In this document: in pieces, positions 22,810-34,014 of the stretch
Layout of the letters: every line of letters begins with the position of its first letter
Position numbering within the stretch: position 1 is the first letter of the stretch
Assembly (NCBI GenBank): GCA_036435485.1
Contig: CM071594.1
Coordinates: forward strand, 104,559,001-104,623,000
From: Saposhnikovia divaricata
Taxonomy: Eukaryota; Streptophyta; Magnoliopsida; Apiales; Apiaceae
Direction: 5' to 3'
Length of the DNA: 64,000 nucleotides
Notes under the pieces: generated by a model
The model's input: only the letters and a program-made list of their open reading frames with translations
What the model was told of the DNA's origin: nothing
Database searches by the model: none
Made by a program: the position numbers and the translations under genes

Positions 22810-25040
22810 TCAATATAATAGATACTTATTCTATTGTTTGGAAAAAATAAAATAAAATATAAAAGTCGGGTTGTTCAAGATTTTAACAAAAACGTAGTAA
22901 AAGTGTTGTTTCTTGTAACGGGGCACAATTCAGATTAACTGAATAATTTTTTTAAATGATTTCTTCGACGATCGAACCGTACGAAAGTTAATATACACTT
23001 ATTTTAGTATTGGGAAAAAATAATCAAAAAATAAAAAGGTGGGATTGTACGAGATTTAACAAAAACGTAGTAAAAGTGCTGCTTCTTCTCATGGGGCACG
23101 ATCCAGATTCACTGAATAATTTTTTTGAATGATTTCTATGACGATCGAACTGTACGAAAGTTAATAAACACTTATTTTAGTGTTGTGAAAAAATAATCAA
23201 AAAATAAAAAAGTTGGGTTGTAGGAGATTTTAACAAAAACGTAGTAAAAGTGCAGCTTCCTATAACGGGGCACGATCCAGATTCACTGAATAATTTTTTT
23301 GAATGATTTCTTCGACGATCGAACCGTACGGATGTTAATAAACACTCATTTTAGTGTTGGAAAAAAATAATCAAAAATAAAAATGTCGGGTTGTACGAGA
23401 TTTAAACAAAAACGTAGTAAAAGTGATGCTTCCTCTAACGGGGCACGATCAAGATTCTCTGAATAATTTTTTTGAATGATTTCTTCGACGATCGAACCGT
23501 ACGGATGTTAATAAACACTCATTTTAGTGTTGGAAAAAAATAATCAAAAATAAAAATGTCGGGTTGTACGAGATTTAAACAAAAACGTAGTAAAAGTGAT
23601 GCTTCCTCTAACGGGGCACGATCAAGATTCTCTGAATAATTTTTTTTAATGATTTCTTCGACGATCAAACCGTACGGATGTTAATAAACACTCATTTTAG
23701 TGTTAAGAAAAAACAATCAAAAAATAAAATGGTTGGGTTTTACGGGATTTTAACAAAAGCGTAGTAAAAGTGTTGCTTCCTATAACGGGGCACAATCCAG
23801 ATTCACTGAATAATTTTTTTGAATGATTTCTTCGACGATCGAACCGTGCGGATGTTAATAAACACTCATTTTAGTGTTGGAAAAAAATAATCAAAGATAA
23901 GAATGTCGGGTTGTACGAGATTTAAACAAAAATGTAGTAAAAGTGATGCTTCCTCTAACGGGGCACGATCAAGATTCTCTGAATAATTTTTTTAATGATT
24001 TCTTCGACGATCAAACCATACGGATGTTAATAAACACTCATTTTAGTGTTGGGAAAAATAATCAAAAAATAAAATGGTTAGGTTGTACGGGATTTTAACA
24101 AAAACGTAGTAAAAGTGATGCTTCCTATAACGGGGCACGATCCAGATTCACTAAATAATTTTTTTGAATTATTTTTTCGATGATCGAACCGTACGGATGT
24201 TAATAAACACTCATTTTAGTGTTGGGAAAAATTATTCAAAAAATAAAAATGCCGGGTTGTACGGGATTTTAACAAAAACGTAGTAAAAGTGATGCTTCCT
24301 ATAACGGGGCACGATCCGGATTCACTGAATAATTTTTTATATGATTTTCGACGATCGAACCGTACTGATGTTAATAGATACTCATTCTAATGTTGGAGAA
24401 AAATAATTAAAACATAAAAAAGCTCGGTAGTGTCATATCGTAACGGAAACATTGTAATAGTACAGATTTCGGTAACGGGGCACGTGCCAGATTCACCGAA
24501 AAATCTTTCTAGATGATTTCTTTGACAATCAAACATACGGTTGTTAATAAATACTCATTCTAGTGTTGGGAAAAAATAATCAAAAAATAAAAAGGCTCGA
24601 CTGTGCCGCATCATAACGAAAATGTTGGAATAGTATAGATTCAGGTAATAGGACGCGTTCCAGATTCACTGAATGATTTTTTTATATGATTTCTTCGACG
24701 ATCGAACCGTACGGATGATAACAGATACCCATTCTAGTGTTGGGAAAAAATAATCAAAAAATAAAAAGGTTCGGTAGTGCCGCATCTTAACAGAAATGTT
24801 GTAATTGTACGAATTCAGGTAATGCTGCGTGTGCCAGATTCACTGAATAATTTTTTTAAATAATTTATTCGATGATCGAACCGTATGGATATTAATAGAT
24901 ACTCATTCTAGTGTTGGGAAAGAATAATCAAAAAATAAAATGGCTCGATTGTGCCGCATCTTAACAAAAACGTTATAATATTACAGATTCTGGTAATGGG
25001 ACGCGTGCCAGATTTATTGAATAATTTTCAAAAATTTATA
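22810..25040. repeat. 13-unit tandem array, period 173-174 bp, inside the CACTA element
   Basis: The block GTAGTAAAAGTG recurs at 22894, 23067, 23241, 23414, 23587, 23761, 23934, 24106 and 24280; diverged equivalents sit at about 24454, 24627, 24801 and 24974. Spacings are 172-174. Each unit also has AACGGGGCACGATC, ACTGAATAATTTTTT and TTCGACGATCGAACCGTACG. Units 1-9 and 10-13 form two subfamilies; units 4, 5 and 7 are nearly identical, so copies were exchanged recently. Confidence 0.95.
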
Positions 25041-25288
25041 CGGATACGACACAACCGAACCTTTTTATGTTGTCATTATTTATTAAATAATGTAATACAT
25101 TAAATAATAAAAGATATTTAATTAATTTAAGTTACAAAAAGTTTTTCTAAAAAAATTATTAATGCGAAAATAGAAAGTGACAATTTTTCCCAACCAAAAT
25201 TAAAGGCGGCATTCCCACCCCCCAAAATGAAAATTAGAGGCCCAATTTCCTCTTTAACGAAAATTTATCACACAGACTTCAATTGAAC

Positions 25289-25316
25289 CCAATTCCCCCT
25301 CCCCCTCTCCCTCCCT

Positions 25317-25349
<33 letters not shown>

Positions 25350-25350
25350 A
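25289..25350. repeat. CT-rich simple repeat
   Basis: C/T tract passing from CCCTCCC units to (CT)n; it resembles a plant 5' leader for the plus-strand exon-like pieces downstream. Confidence 0.7.
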
Positions 25351-25468
25351 CAATTACATACACTATAATTATATACTATATGTATATTCCGAGGTTGTAT
25401 GTAACTGCAATTCGTTGCTGAAGGAGTGTTTTTCGCCGAATTGAACGAAGTATTGATCTAGGTGAGGA

Positions 25469-25842
25469 TGGATACTCTGGCGTGGAGGTTAGGGTTACTC
25501 CTATGCACACTGAGATTATCATCCTTGCTACCCGCACTCAAAATGTTCTCTGTATGAATATATTTATGTATTGTTGATTGATTTTATGTTTTTAATTGAT
25601 TTATTTGGTGTTGTTTTATGTGTTTGGTGATTTAATTTTGAATAGTAAGACTTCAAATCAAGAACAAAATACCAAGAAGAAAGGCCCTATCATCTCTGGA
25701 AGATAATGTTTTAACTATACTTACAGAGGAAGGTTATGTGAACAAAGATGAAACTTTTGTAGTTGCCGAGCCGGTTCCAGGTGTGTTTGAGGATGAAGAT
25801 GAGGACGAAGAAGTAGTTGTGGACGGGGAAGTTGATAAATGA
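25469..25842 (+). other. Exon-like pieces of unknown gene within the CACTA element
   Basis: A first piece starts at ATG 25469 (MDTLAWRLGLLL) and may end at a GTATGA donor near 25551. A second, after acceptor TGAATAG near 25645, reads LQIKNKIPRRKALSSLEDN, EEGYVNKDETFVVAEPVPG and an acidic tail, stopping at TGA 25840-25842. It looks like a real protein end with an acidic C-terminus. No family recognised; probably captured host sequence or a cryptic gene of the element. Confidence 0.4.
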
Positions 25843-26133
25843 AACGTTCGCATTAAACCAGTTTCAAAAAGACCCAATCCTTTAGTATTATTCTTGGTTC
25901 TTCATCCAATTTCTTATTTTTAGTATTATATCTTAGCAGGTTTTTTATAACCCCTTTTTAAAAAGTGAAACATGTAATGTATTAGAAATTTCGGTGTGCC
26001 CTTTTAGCTATTACTGGATCTATATATAATCTGCACTTGGCTGATTGTAATATAATGGAGGTGGCATGATAGAGTTCTTCTATTCCTTGTGTACCATTTT
26101 GTTTTAAATTCTTCTTCTTGTTTGGCCATGTGG

Positions 26134-26360
26134 TTAAGAGATTTGACTTAGTAAACTTTGTGCTTTTAATAACTGTGTCGCTAGCCTCTGGCATTGGTTT
26201 CCAAACGTCTTCACTGCTTCGTTGGTGTCCAGATTTCTCAAGGCTAAAAAGTTGCCCATTTGTTTATGATTTATAGGCATAATTAGAACTGCCCAGACCT
26301 TTCCTAGTGCTCTGTCCATTTCCACCATGGACCTCTCAGCTGTCTTCTTCATCATTAACC
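26134..26360 (-). other. Exon-like piece of unknown gene
   Basis: After a strong acceptor (TTATATACAG) the minus strand encodes MMKKTAERSMVEMDRALGKV and a further stretch to CQRLATQ. No family recognised. It could be a captured exon. Confidence 0.25.
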
Positions 26361-27296
26361 TGTATATAAGAAAGCATCACATAAATGCTTCTAAGCCTCT
26401 AAAGTGCATATACATCGCCTTTACTACAATCAGATTTCCTTAAATCAGCATTTTTATCTTACACTTCTTCTTGTTCCCATTGCTGCCCTACTTGGCGACT
26501 TCTTGTATGAGGGGTGAGACCTTTTTTGTTGATTGCTTCCCCTATGATATGTTATATTCTGTTTCCAGAAGTACCGGGTTTTGTGTATTTGTTTGTATGA
26601 TGGACAAGGGCAATTATGGATAATTGTTTGTCGAGCGGTACATGGTTATTTAAATACTATCACAAATATTGTTTATCAAGTTTTCTACTTGTAAACATCT
26701 ACTATCTGTTCTAGGAAACCTCTCTTCTTGAATTTCTTTCTGTTGTTTCATGCTTTCCTTATTCTTCTTGAGACTAGAACAGTCTAACTGTTAAAGAACA
26801 TTAGTCCTTTATCAGCAATGATGCAACTTGTATAACACCCTCAGACTGTGCTGTACGTGTCCTACTTTGCAAACACTTGTCAAAATATCCAATCTTGTAT
26901 GTAGTTCGAGGCACTGCATTATGTCATTTTAGTTCAGCACCATAAGTGGCCTTGATTACTAATTAGAAATACGGAGTAATCTTCAAAATCTCTGGATTAA
27001 TCTTGTACTCAATTTTTATAGCATCAGTTTAGAGTTATTAGAAATTTGTGGACTCTCTAATTTTTTTTTGCAAAGTAATAGTGGCGTCTCTACTGTATGT
27101 GATAATCTCTGCCCGCTTGGTTTAACATTGTAATGATTGGTTGCTTCTTCCACTTGACTGTTGCGTTGGTTTAGAATTTCCAAAATTATGTAACAGCTGG
27201 ACGTCCGTGTTCTTGTTTTTCATCTGATAGCCGATGCTGTTTTTTGTGTTTTGCCTATTACTTGTATAATTTTAAGTTTATTTTTGTGCTTTGTTC

Positions 27297-27576
27297 CAGG
27301 GTTCAGAGATGGTTTTTCCCTTATGACTATCAGATTGCTCAGGAAATTCACAGACATGAACCTAATAATGCTGCCTCAGCAGTACTGGAGGTTGACACGC
27401 AACTCACGCCAGAGGAAGCAATGACCTTTGCTTTTGCCCAATTACCGGGACAGAGCTCTAGGCACACTGGTTTTGCTTTTGATTCTCCCGGATACGAGTC
27501 ATTTTTTGCCTTACAACAAGGTGTGGTTGCCCCTCGAAAGGCCTGTTTTGCTTTCGAGATGATGTTGATGAACTAA
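27297..27576 (+). other. Exon-like 3' piece of unknown gene
   Basis: After acceptor TTGTTCCAG the frame reads VQRWFFPYDYQIAQEIHRHE and continues about 90 codons to TAA 27574-27576, with composition typical of real coding DNA. No domain recognised. The region 25843-27296 otherwise reads as intron-like AT-rich DNA. It may be the last exon of the same unit as 25469-25842, but a splice model was not established. Confidence 0.4.
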
Positions 27577-27729
27577 TACAACTTTCGTAATGTAATAAAT
27601 TAATTTTTGCTCTTTAACTTGTAACTATAACTCTTGATAGATTGTTGGTTGGTTTGTTATCTTCTGTTTGGCCTTTGTTGATTTGTTGGATGCCAATTTG
27701 GTAGGTTAGTCATCTTTTAAATATATTTT

Positions 27730-28340
27730 TTTTCCATGTACAGTTCATTAGACAACAGTTTTAAACAGAAGACACTTGTATGAGTTGAAACACACAATAG
27801 GCCAGAACATGTTGTGTGTTGGATTAAGTTCATACAACACTATGTAAAGCACTTGTGTTAAATATCATTACACAATACCACATTGGAAACCACTTGTCTC
27901 ATTCTAACAATACTTTTTACGAAGTATTGTCTATGCTTCATTCACATAATATTTCGAAAAAATGTTGTGTGTTGGTTCACTTTCACACAACACTATGGAT
28001 AACATATTGTATGACTTCTAATTAGACAACAGGCCTAAAAACACTTGTCTGAATGCAACAACGGTTTTCCTGTATATTGTGTTGCATGCATTCACACAAC
28101 ACTTATTTGCTAAGGCTTGTCTAATATTAAAAATACTTATGCATTTGCACAACACCCCTGGTCAAGAAATGCTTGTCTGGTAAGATTTATCACACAACGG
28201 TTTTGGCCCATTGTGTGAATGTAGGATTACACAAGACTTTTTCGAGTTGGAAAATAACAGTTGTCTGATCATTTCGGGCAACACTTTTTTCCATGGGTGT
28301 TGTCTGATACGTGTCGTCTATAGCCAGATTTGTTGTAGTG
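27730..28340. repeat. Right subterminal repeat region of the CACTA element
   Basis: Repeats of ACACAACA, CACTTGTCT and TTGTCTGA, mirroring the left end, closing with TTTGTTGTAGTG. Confidence 0.78.
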
Positions 28341-28474
28341 GATTATTAACAACCAAGTAAAAGCATAAAATTTTGTAATAACTAAGATCATATATTAAGA
28401 AGTGCTTTGCCAAGGTCTCATGCAAACTTGTGGAAGTGTATATGAAGTAAAAGCACAAGATGATATATAGATAC

Positions 28475-28538
28475 TTGAGAACCATAACAAGTAGAGCTCA
28501 CAAGCTGCTCACATCCAAAATAGGGATAATCTATATGG
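28475..28538 (-). CDS. Exon 5, second part, beyond the Gypsy insertion
   Basis: Joined to 33104 with one TSD copy removed, the frame continues without a break as HIDYPYFGCEQLVSSTCYGSQ minus the element, ending at donor TCTCAA|GTATCT in phase 0. This in-frame continuity across 4.6 kb is the proof that the element sits in an exon. Confidence 0.78.
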
Positions 28539-28543
28539 ACTAC
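28539..28543. repeat. Target duplication of the exon-5 Gypsy, left
   Basis: ACTAC, repeated at 33104-33108. Removing one copy and the element restores the exon 5 frame. Confidence 0.92.
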
Positions 28544-28965
28544 TGTCAGGAAGTCTAATATGAGAATAAAAGTAATAGTATCAAATAGTACTAGTATTGA
28601 GTAAGGGTAATTCTGTCTTTTCATGTATTAGTACTGAGAGTCTATAAATAGACCTCCAGACCTGTTATTTGAGGCATGTATGAACGATTATCAGAAAATG
28701 GAAATGTTATTTCCACCACACTCTCTCTCTCTTCTTTCTAACTGATTTTTCTCTCTAAACTCTAGCTTTCTCTGCAAGTTAGTTACAAAACCCTAGTTTT
28801 CTCCTACTTTTCTGTTCTAATCTATCTCTCTGTGTCTCTGATTCTCTCTATATCTAGCTCTAATCTCTGTTCTATTGCTTGTTTTACTGTTCTTCTTCTT
28901 CAAATACATAGAAAAAGACAAAAACATTGAAAAAAACTAGAAAAGTACTTTGTCAAGGCATGACA
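28544..28965 (+). repeat. 5' LTR of the RT-less Gypsy
   Basis: 422 bp, TGTCAGGAAG...GGCATGACA, with a TATA box TATAAATA at 28643-28650. Nearly identical to 32653-33103. Confidence 0.95.
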
Positions 28966-28968
28966 AAT

Positions 28969-28980
28969 TGGTATCAGAGC
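28969..28980 (+). other. Primer binding site of the RT-less Gypsy
   Basis: TGGTATCAGAGC, perfect match to the initiator tRNA-Met complement, 3 bases after the LTR. Confidence 0.92.
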
Positions 28981-29491
28981 TCTTCAAATTCGATCAACCA
29001 CTGCTTAATCATGTTGTGCATCTCTGAGCGAGCTGAACGAGCCTAGAATCACAGTAATCGCAACTCAAAGTTCTGAGATTTGTTTAAATCAGTTCAGGTG
29101 CTCTGTTCTGTTCTTATACTTTCAGATCTGTAGATTTACTGTTATATCTAGGTAGTTTTGGAGTTGTTAAAGCTGTTTTGAGTTCGTTTACTTGCTAATA
29201 GTTGAGTTCAGTTGAGATTATTGAAGAAAAGTACAAAAATAGAAAGTTTAATTCTGTGTTGGTGTTATTAGTAGTAAAAATTCTATTTCTGTGCATTTAC
29301 TGCTTGTTTGAGGTGGAGTGGAGGTTCTGTTGTTAATTTCAGAGTTGATTGTTGAATCTGGGTTGATCTGTGGTTTGCTTAAGTGTTTGTGACTGTTCTC
29401 TGGTGACTTGGATAATCTGTTTGGAGTTATTGTTGATTTGAAGTAGTTTGCAAGTAGTGATCTTAAGGTGTTTGATAAATTGTATGTGAGG
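28981..29491 (+). other. Leader of the RT-less Gypsy
   Basis: Non-coding leader between primer site and gag ATG, T/G-rich, with no marked repeat. Confidence 0.6.
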
Positions 29492-29779
29492 ATGAGTTAC
29501 TATTGGAGCAATGATAAAGCTGAGAGTTCACAACAAGGAACTCTAAGCATGTTCCAACAGGATTGGCAAAGTCATATGTTGGAAACTGAGGAGAAAATAG
29601 GCAGGCTGGAAGAGAAGATTGAACAGTTGGTGATAGGACTTAACAGAAGAGATAGTAAGAGTTACAAGGAGCCTTTGTATGGTGATGAATTGGAGGATGA
29701 GTACAAGGAGAATGTACCACCTGGAATTGGCAAGAAAGGACTGTTCAAAGATCCACATCATGCTGCTTTTGAAAGATAG
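29492..29779 (+). pseudogene. Gag N-terminus of the RT-less Gypsy
   Basis: Begins MSYYWSNDKAESSQQ with a coiled-coil-like segment (ETEEKIGRLEEKIEQLV), as in chromovirus gag. A TAG at 29777-29779 interrupts it. A further one-base frame change just before 29875 separates it from the rest of gag. Confidence 0.75.
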
Positions 29780-29874
29780 AGGTTGTTTCAAGCTTCAGCT
29801 AGAGATGAAGGAGAGCATAGAGGCTCCGGAGTGTTCAGAGATCAAAGTAATGATAATCAAAGCTTGAAGCCAAG

Positions 29875-31377
29875 TTGACGTTCCCTCTGTTTAAGGAAGG
29901 TAGTGACTCTATGGAATGGCTGAGGGATTGTGAGGAATATTTCAATATCTATGAAGTAGCTGACAAGAGGAGAGCTGCTATTGCTGCCATGCACCTGTCT
30001 GGAGTACCTAGATCTTGGTACAAGTCCTTTATGATAGGAAGAGAAGGTGTGAGCTGGTTGCAGTTTTCTGAAGCATTTGTAGCCAGGTTTGGAGAACTTG
30101 ACACTGACTTGGTGTTTGACAAGTTTAAGAAACTCCAACAAACAAAGTCTGTGGAGGAATACTATGACGAGTTTGAGAAGTGTAGGGGACAACTACTTAA
30201 GAAAATTCCTGGTCTGACTTCAGAATACTTCTTAGAGAACTTTGTTGGTGGACTGCAGGGTGATATTAGGGGAATGATAAGGCTGTTGGAGCCAAATTCT
30301 CTATCTCAAGCACTCAAATTGGCTAGGTATTTTGAGAAAAACCTCAGCAATCAACCAAAGAAGTACAGCAGCTATAACAGCAACTTCAAAAGTGGGGGAG
30401 GAGCTCAGGTGTCTACTAGACCAACAACTACAGTTACAGGAGGGGGAAGTACTAATCAGACTTCCCTTTTGATTCAAAACAAGGCACCAGAAGTGATCAG
30501 TTCTAAGCCTAAACCTCTTACTTATACTCAGAGAGAGGAAAGGAGGCAGAAAGGGTTATGCTACTATTGTGATGAAAAATTTAGCAAGGGACATGAGTGC
30601 AAGAAGCCTCAGAATTTCTTGATGGTAGCTGACTTAGATGCAGAGTTTGGATGTTATGAAGAAGAACCTAGATATGATGTGTATCCAGAAGAGGTGGAAG
30701 AGAATTGCAAGGATGAGGAAGTGATTCTAGCAGTTGTGTCTAAGTCTGATACCAAGCCTGAGTCCAGAATGAAACCACCTCTGCAATTTAGGGGTAAGTT
30801 TAAGGGAAGAGAAGTTAAGCTGTTGGTGGACAGTGGAAGCACTATCAACTTGGTGAGTAAAAAACTTAGTGATGAGCTGGAACTGCCAGTCAAGAAGCAA
30901 GAAGCTGTAGACATAAGGCTTCCAAATGGTGAGAGCTTGAAGTGTGAGGGATGCTGCTCAGATTTTTGTTGGAAGATAAATGGGATTGACTTCCAGGCTG
31001 AGGTGGGAATAGTGGAGTTACTGGAGTGGGATATCATCTTAGGAATACAACGGTTAGCTCAACTTGGAGATATTAACTGCAACTATGAGTCTCAATCCTT
31101 GCAGTTTATGTGGAAGGGAAAATTAGTAGAATTCACAACTGATTCTACACTATACTTAGAGGGAAACTGTCAGCAGCTATCAGTCATAGTGCCAGCTTGG
31201 ATGGAGCAAATAGTGGAAAGCTATTCTGGTGATGCAGAAATACAGGAACTTATGGCTGGAGTAGTAATTGATAAATCTGGGCCTCAACAATATTATTTGG
31301 TTCAGGGACTGTTGCAGTACCAAGGGAAGTGGGTGGTTGGTAGTTCTGGCAATTTAAGGCAACAAATCTTTGCATAA
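29875..31377 (+). pseudogene. Fused gag-protease-preintegrase frame without RT
   Basis: 500 codons open. Gag core at residues 1-165 (WYKSFMIGREG, LQQTKSVEEYYDEFEKC), zinc knuckle about 222-236 (CYYCDEKFSKGHEC), protease about 305-400 with an intact LLVDSGST. The protease tail (MWKGKLVEF) is followed at about residue 430 (near nt 31150-31180) by sequence that normally follows RNase H (LSVIVPAWMEQIVESY, YLVQGLLQYQGKW, GSSGNLRQQ). The RT and RNase H are missing, yet the frame is kept. TAA at 31375-31377 ends it at the integrase zinc-finger start. Confidence 0.88.
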
Positions 31378-32616
31378 TTGCATACCAATGGAATTGGAGG
31401 GCATTCTGGCATTAAAGCTACTATTAAGAGGGTTGGTGAGTATTTTTTCTGGACCACTATGAAGCAAGACATTGGCAAATGGGTGAGGGAATGTGATGTG
31501 TGCCAAGAAAACAAAGGAGAACATGTGAGAAAACCAGGATTCTTGCAACCCTTGGCAATACCCCAAGAACCTTGGAGGGATATTGCCATGGATTTCATAA
31601 CTGGCCTACCTAAGTCACAAGGTTTTGAAGTTATTTGGGTAGTGGTGGATAGGTTCAGCAGGTATGCACATTTTGTAGGCCTACAACACCCAATTTCATC
31701 CAAAAGTCTGGCTCAAACTTTCTTTGACTACATTTACAAGCTGCGTGGACTTCCAGATTCTATAGTCAGTGATAGGGATAGTCTATTATTGAGTGAGTTT
31801 TGGCAGAGCTTGTTCAAAATCTCTGGAACCAGGTTATGCATGAGCACAGCCTATCATCCATAATCAGATGGCTGCACTGAAAGGGTGAATCAATGCTTAG
31901 AGCAGTATCTAAGGAATATGACTAGTCAGGTTCCTAAGCAGAGGGCTGTTTCGTTGTCTGCTGCTGAATGGTGGTATAACACTACCTATCACACCACTCT
32001 ACAAGCATCTCCCTTTCAGGTGGTGTATGGGGTCAAACCACGGCATTTGCCAGGACAGACAAGGGTGCATACCAACATTTCAACCTTGGAGGAAATGCTT
32101 GACAGTAAGCAGCAGTGGTCTATTCTTAAGGAAATTATGGAAGCAGCCCAGGAGAGAATGAAGAGCTATGCTGACAAGAATAGGTCAGAAAGAGAGTTCA
32201 ATGTAGGGGATTGGGTTTATCTTAAACTACATCCCTATAGGCAGGTTACAGTTGCTATCAGAAAGAACCTTAAGCTTTCAGCTAAGTTCTTTGGGCCCTA
32301 TAAGATGTTAGCAAAGATTGGAAATGTAGCTTACAAACTGGAGCTTCCTGACACTTCAAGGGTACATCCAGTTTTCCATGTATCTCAGTTCAAGAAAGCT
32401 ATTGGTCAAGCCAGGGTGCATAGATAACTACCCCTGATTAATGAACGGGGTACTTTTGAGCTTCAGCCTCTCAGGAAGTTAGACAGCAGGAATGTTGTGA
32501 AGGACCATTAGGTGGTCTATCAAGCTTTGGTACAGTGGAAGGGTTATAGTATTGATGAGGCTACTTGGGAAGATGAAGACTTGCTCAAGCTTAATTTTCC
32601 TGGTTTTTCTGTCTGA
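31378..32616 (+). pseudogene. Integrase and chromodomain of the RT-less Gypsy
   Basis: Same frame as the preceding CDS. HHCC finger (H...GHSG...CDVC), catalytic Asp (AMDFITGLP), Asp (SDRDS) and, after TAA 31861-31863 (YHP then stop, where Q is usual), Glu (CTERVN). The frame stays open to 32427 and then decays; 32500-32616 still reads as a chromodomain-like end (QALVQWKGYSIDEATWED). This marks the element as a chromovirus. Confidence 0.85.
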
Positions 32617-32637
32617 TCCATGAGGACATGGATATAT

Positions 32638-32652
32638 TGAAGGAGGGGGCAA
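32638..32652 (+). other. Polypurine tract of the RT-less Gypsy
   Basis: TTGAAGGAGGGGGCAA region directly before the 3' LTR. Confidence 0.85.
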
Positions 32653-32829
32653 TGTCAGGAAGTCTAATATGAGAATAAAAGTAATAGTATCAAATAGTAC
32701 TAGTATTGAGTAAGGGTAATTCTGTCTTTTCATGTATTAGTACTGAGAGTCTATAAATAGACCTCCAGACCTGTTATTTGAGGCATGTATGAACGATTAT
32801 CAGAAAATGGAAATGTTATTTCCACCACT

Positions 32830-32872
<43 letters not shown>

Positions 32873-33103
32873 TTCTAACTGATTTCTCTCTCTAAACTCT
32901 AGCTTTCTCTGCAAGTTAGTTACAAAACCCTAGCTTTTCTCCTACTTTTATGTTCTAATCTATCTCTCCGTGTCTCTGATTCTCTCTATATCTAGCTCTA
33001 ATCTCTGTTCTATTGCTTGTTTTACTGTTCTTCTTCTTCAAATACATAGAAAAACACAAAAACATTGAAAAAAACTAGAAAAGTACTTTGTCAAGGCATG
33101 ACA
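32653..33103 (+). repeat. 3' LTR of the RT-less Gypsy
   Basis: 451 bp, longer than the 5' LTR mainly because of an expanded (CT)n tract (about 32827-32869). TATA box at 32752-32759. Confidence 0.95.
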
Positions 33104-33108
33104 ACTAC
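33104..33108. repeat. Target duplication of the exon-5 Gypsy, right
   Basis: ACTAC, matching 28539-28543. Confidence 0.92.
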
Positions 33109-33324
33109 TCCGCTACTTTCCACCAAGCTGCAACTGTAGAAATCCCTGCTCAAAGCAACTACATCAATTCCCTCTTCTATCTCAGGTGAAGAAAGCTGTT
33201 CATATACATCTACAGGTTTCAGCTTGGCATCTGAGGTGACCTCTAGGGTCATTATGTTGTGATAGAAATCAACATAATGCTCTTCAGCCAGAAGAATATT
33301 ACCATTTGGGAGTCGCACAACAAT
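33104..33324 (-). CDS. Exon 5, first part, up to the Gypsy insertion
   Basis: Acceptor TTTTTAG|ATTGTT. Encodes VVRLPNGN, HYVDFYHNI and SRDFYSCSLVESSGVV. The catalytic-Asp region of the fold is here but carries His/Asn rather than the usual D-x-A. The exon runs straight into the target duplication ACTAC (33104-33108) and the LTR of the Gypsy element. Confidence 0.78.
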
Positions 33325-33914
33325 CTAAAAATCAAAGAAAATATAGAAAAACATATTAGATGCCATTTATGTAATTAATAAAAGCCAATTTTAAAATTTA
33401 GTGTATTGATATAGTGGGATTGAGATTAATAGGGTTATTAGGACTTTAGGTGTTTCCAGTAAGCCCAAAATTGACCAGATCTGGAACAGGGAACTAAATG
33501 AACTAGAATCATCTTCAAGGAACTAATAAATTTTAAACCACAAAAATGGTTATTCTCTTTGCATGACTCTTTCAGACAGATAAATACATTCATTTATCAT
33601 TTAGGTGATGGAATCAAAGCACAAAATAAGAGAAAGTGGAAGTCCGAGTGTCCGACATATTCTTTTTGAGATCGTAGAAACATAACTGGTTGCAAGTCAA
33701 TATTAACAGCATTCCAGTATTGTAAAAGGCTACAAATTGTTATTTTATCTTGTTTAATAAAATTCTCAAGTCAAAGTTGCAATTGTAACAAGTGGGCTCC
33801 TTGATAGTTAAAAAGTAGATGGTATAATTAAGAAACTAACACCATTGCTAAAGAGAAGCCCCAGACGAAAGATAACAATTATTGAGAAAAAAGTTATTAG
33901 CTAGAGGAACGTAC
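33325..33914 (-). other. Intron 4 of DEG14-like gene
   Basis: AT-rich, with GTACGT donor at its right end and TTTTTAG acceptor at its left end. Nothing else seen. Confidence 0.65.
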
Positions 33915-34014
33915 ATAGTAATCATCGCGGTCTTCATTTTCAGGAATCCTCAATAATTTAACACAAGCAAGCACTGTAGCTTTGTTGGTAGAGTCGTCCC
34001 AACGAATGACAAGC
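33915..34014 (-). CDS. Exon 4 of DEG14-like gene
   Basis: Acceptor TTGCACAG|GCTTG, donor CTAT|GTACGT. The only open frame reads LVIRWDDS...VLACVKLLRIPENEDRDDYY, in the style of the plant DEG14-like N-terminal barrel. The incoming phase is one base out of register with exon 3. Confidence 0.65.

Larger units (their letters stand above)
19563..28340. mobile_element. Non-autonomous CACTA (EnSpm-type) transposon, 8778 bp
   Basis: The right end reads inward CACTACAACAAATC and the left end CATTACAAGGATTT; over the first 26 bases 19 match. Both sides are flanked by GAT (19560-19562 and 28341-28343), the 3-bp duplication expected of CACTA elements. Both ends have long subterminal regions dense in TTGTCTGA/ACAACA motifs in opposite orientation. 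No transposase is recognisable. The interior holds a 173-bp tandem array and several exon-like pieces. It lies in intron 5 of the DEG14-like gene. Confidence 0.82.
28544..33103 (+). mobile_element. Gypsy chromovirus derivative lacking RT and RNase H, inserted in exon 5
   Basis: 4560 bp with both LTRs, a perfect primer site, a polypurine tract and target duplication ACTAC. Coding order is gag, zinc knuckle, protease, integrase and chromodomain, but the whole RT-RNase H block (normally about 1.3-1.5 kb) is absent. The LTRs differ by about four substitutions and one 1-base indel outside a (CT)n tract, so the insertion is recent. It cannot copy itself without RT from a relative. Confidence 0.93.

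Noticed and set aside
22810..25040. CRISPR-like array of repeats
   Set aside because: The units are contiguous 173-bp tandem repeats with no short repeat/unique spacer pattern, inside plant DNA.
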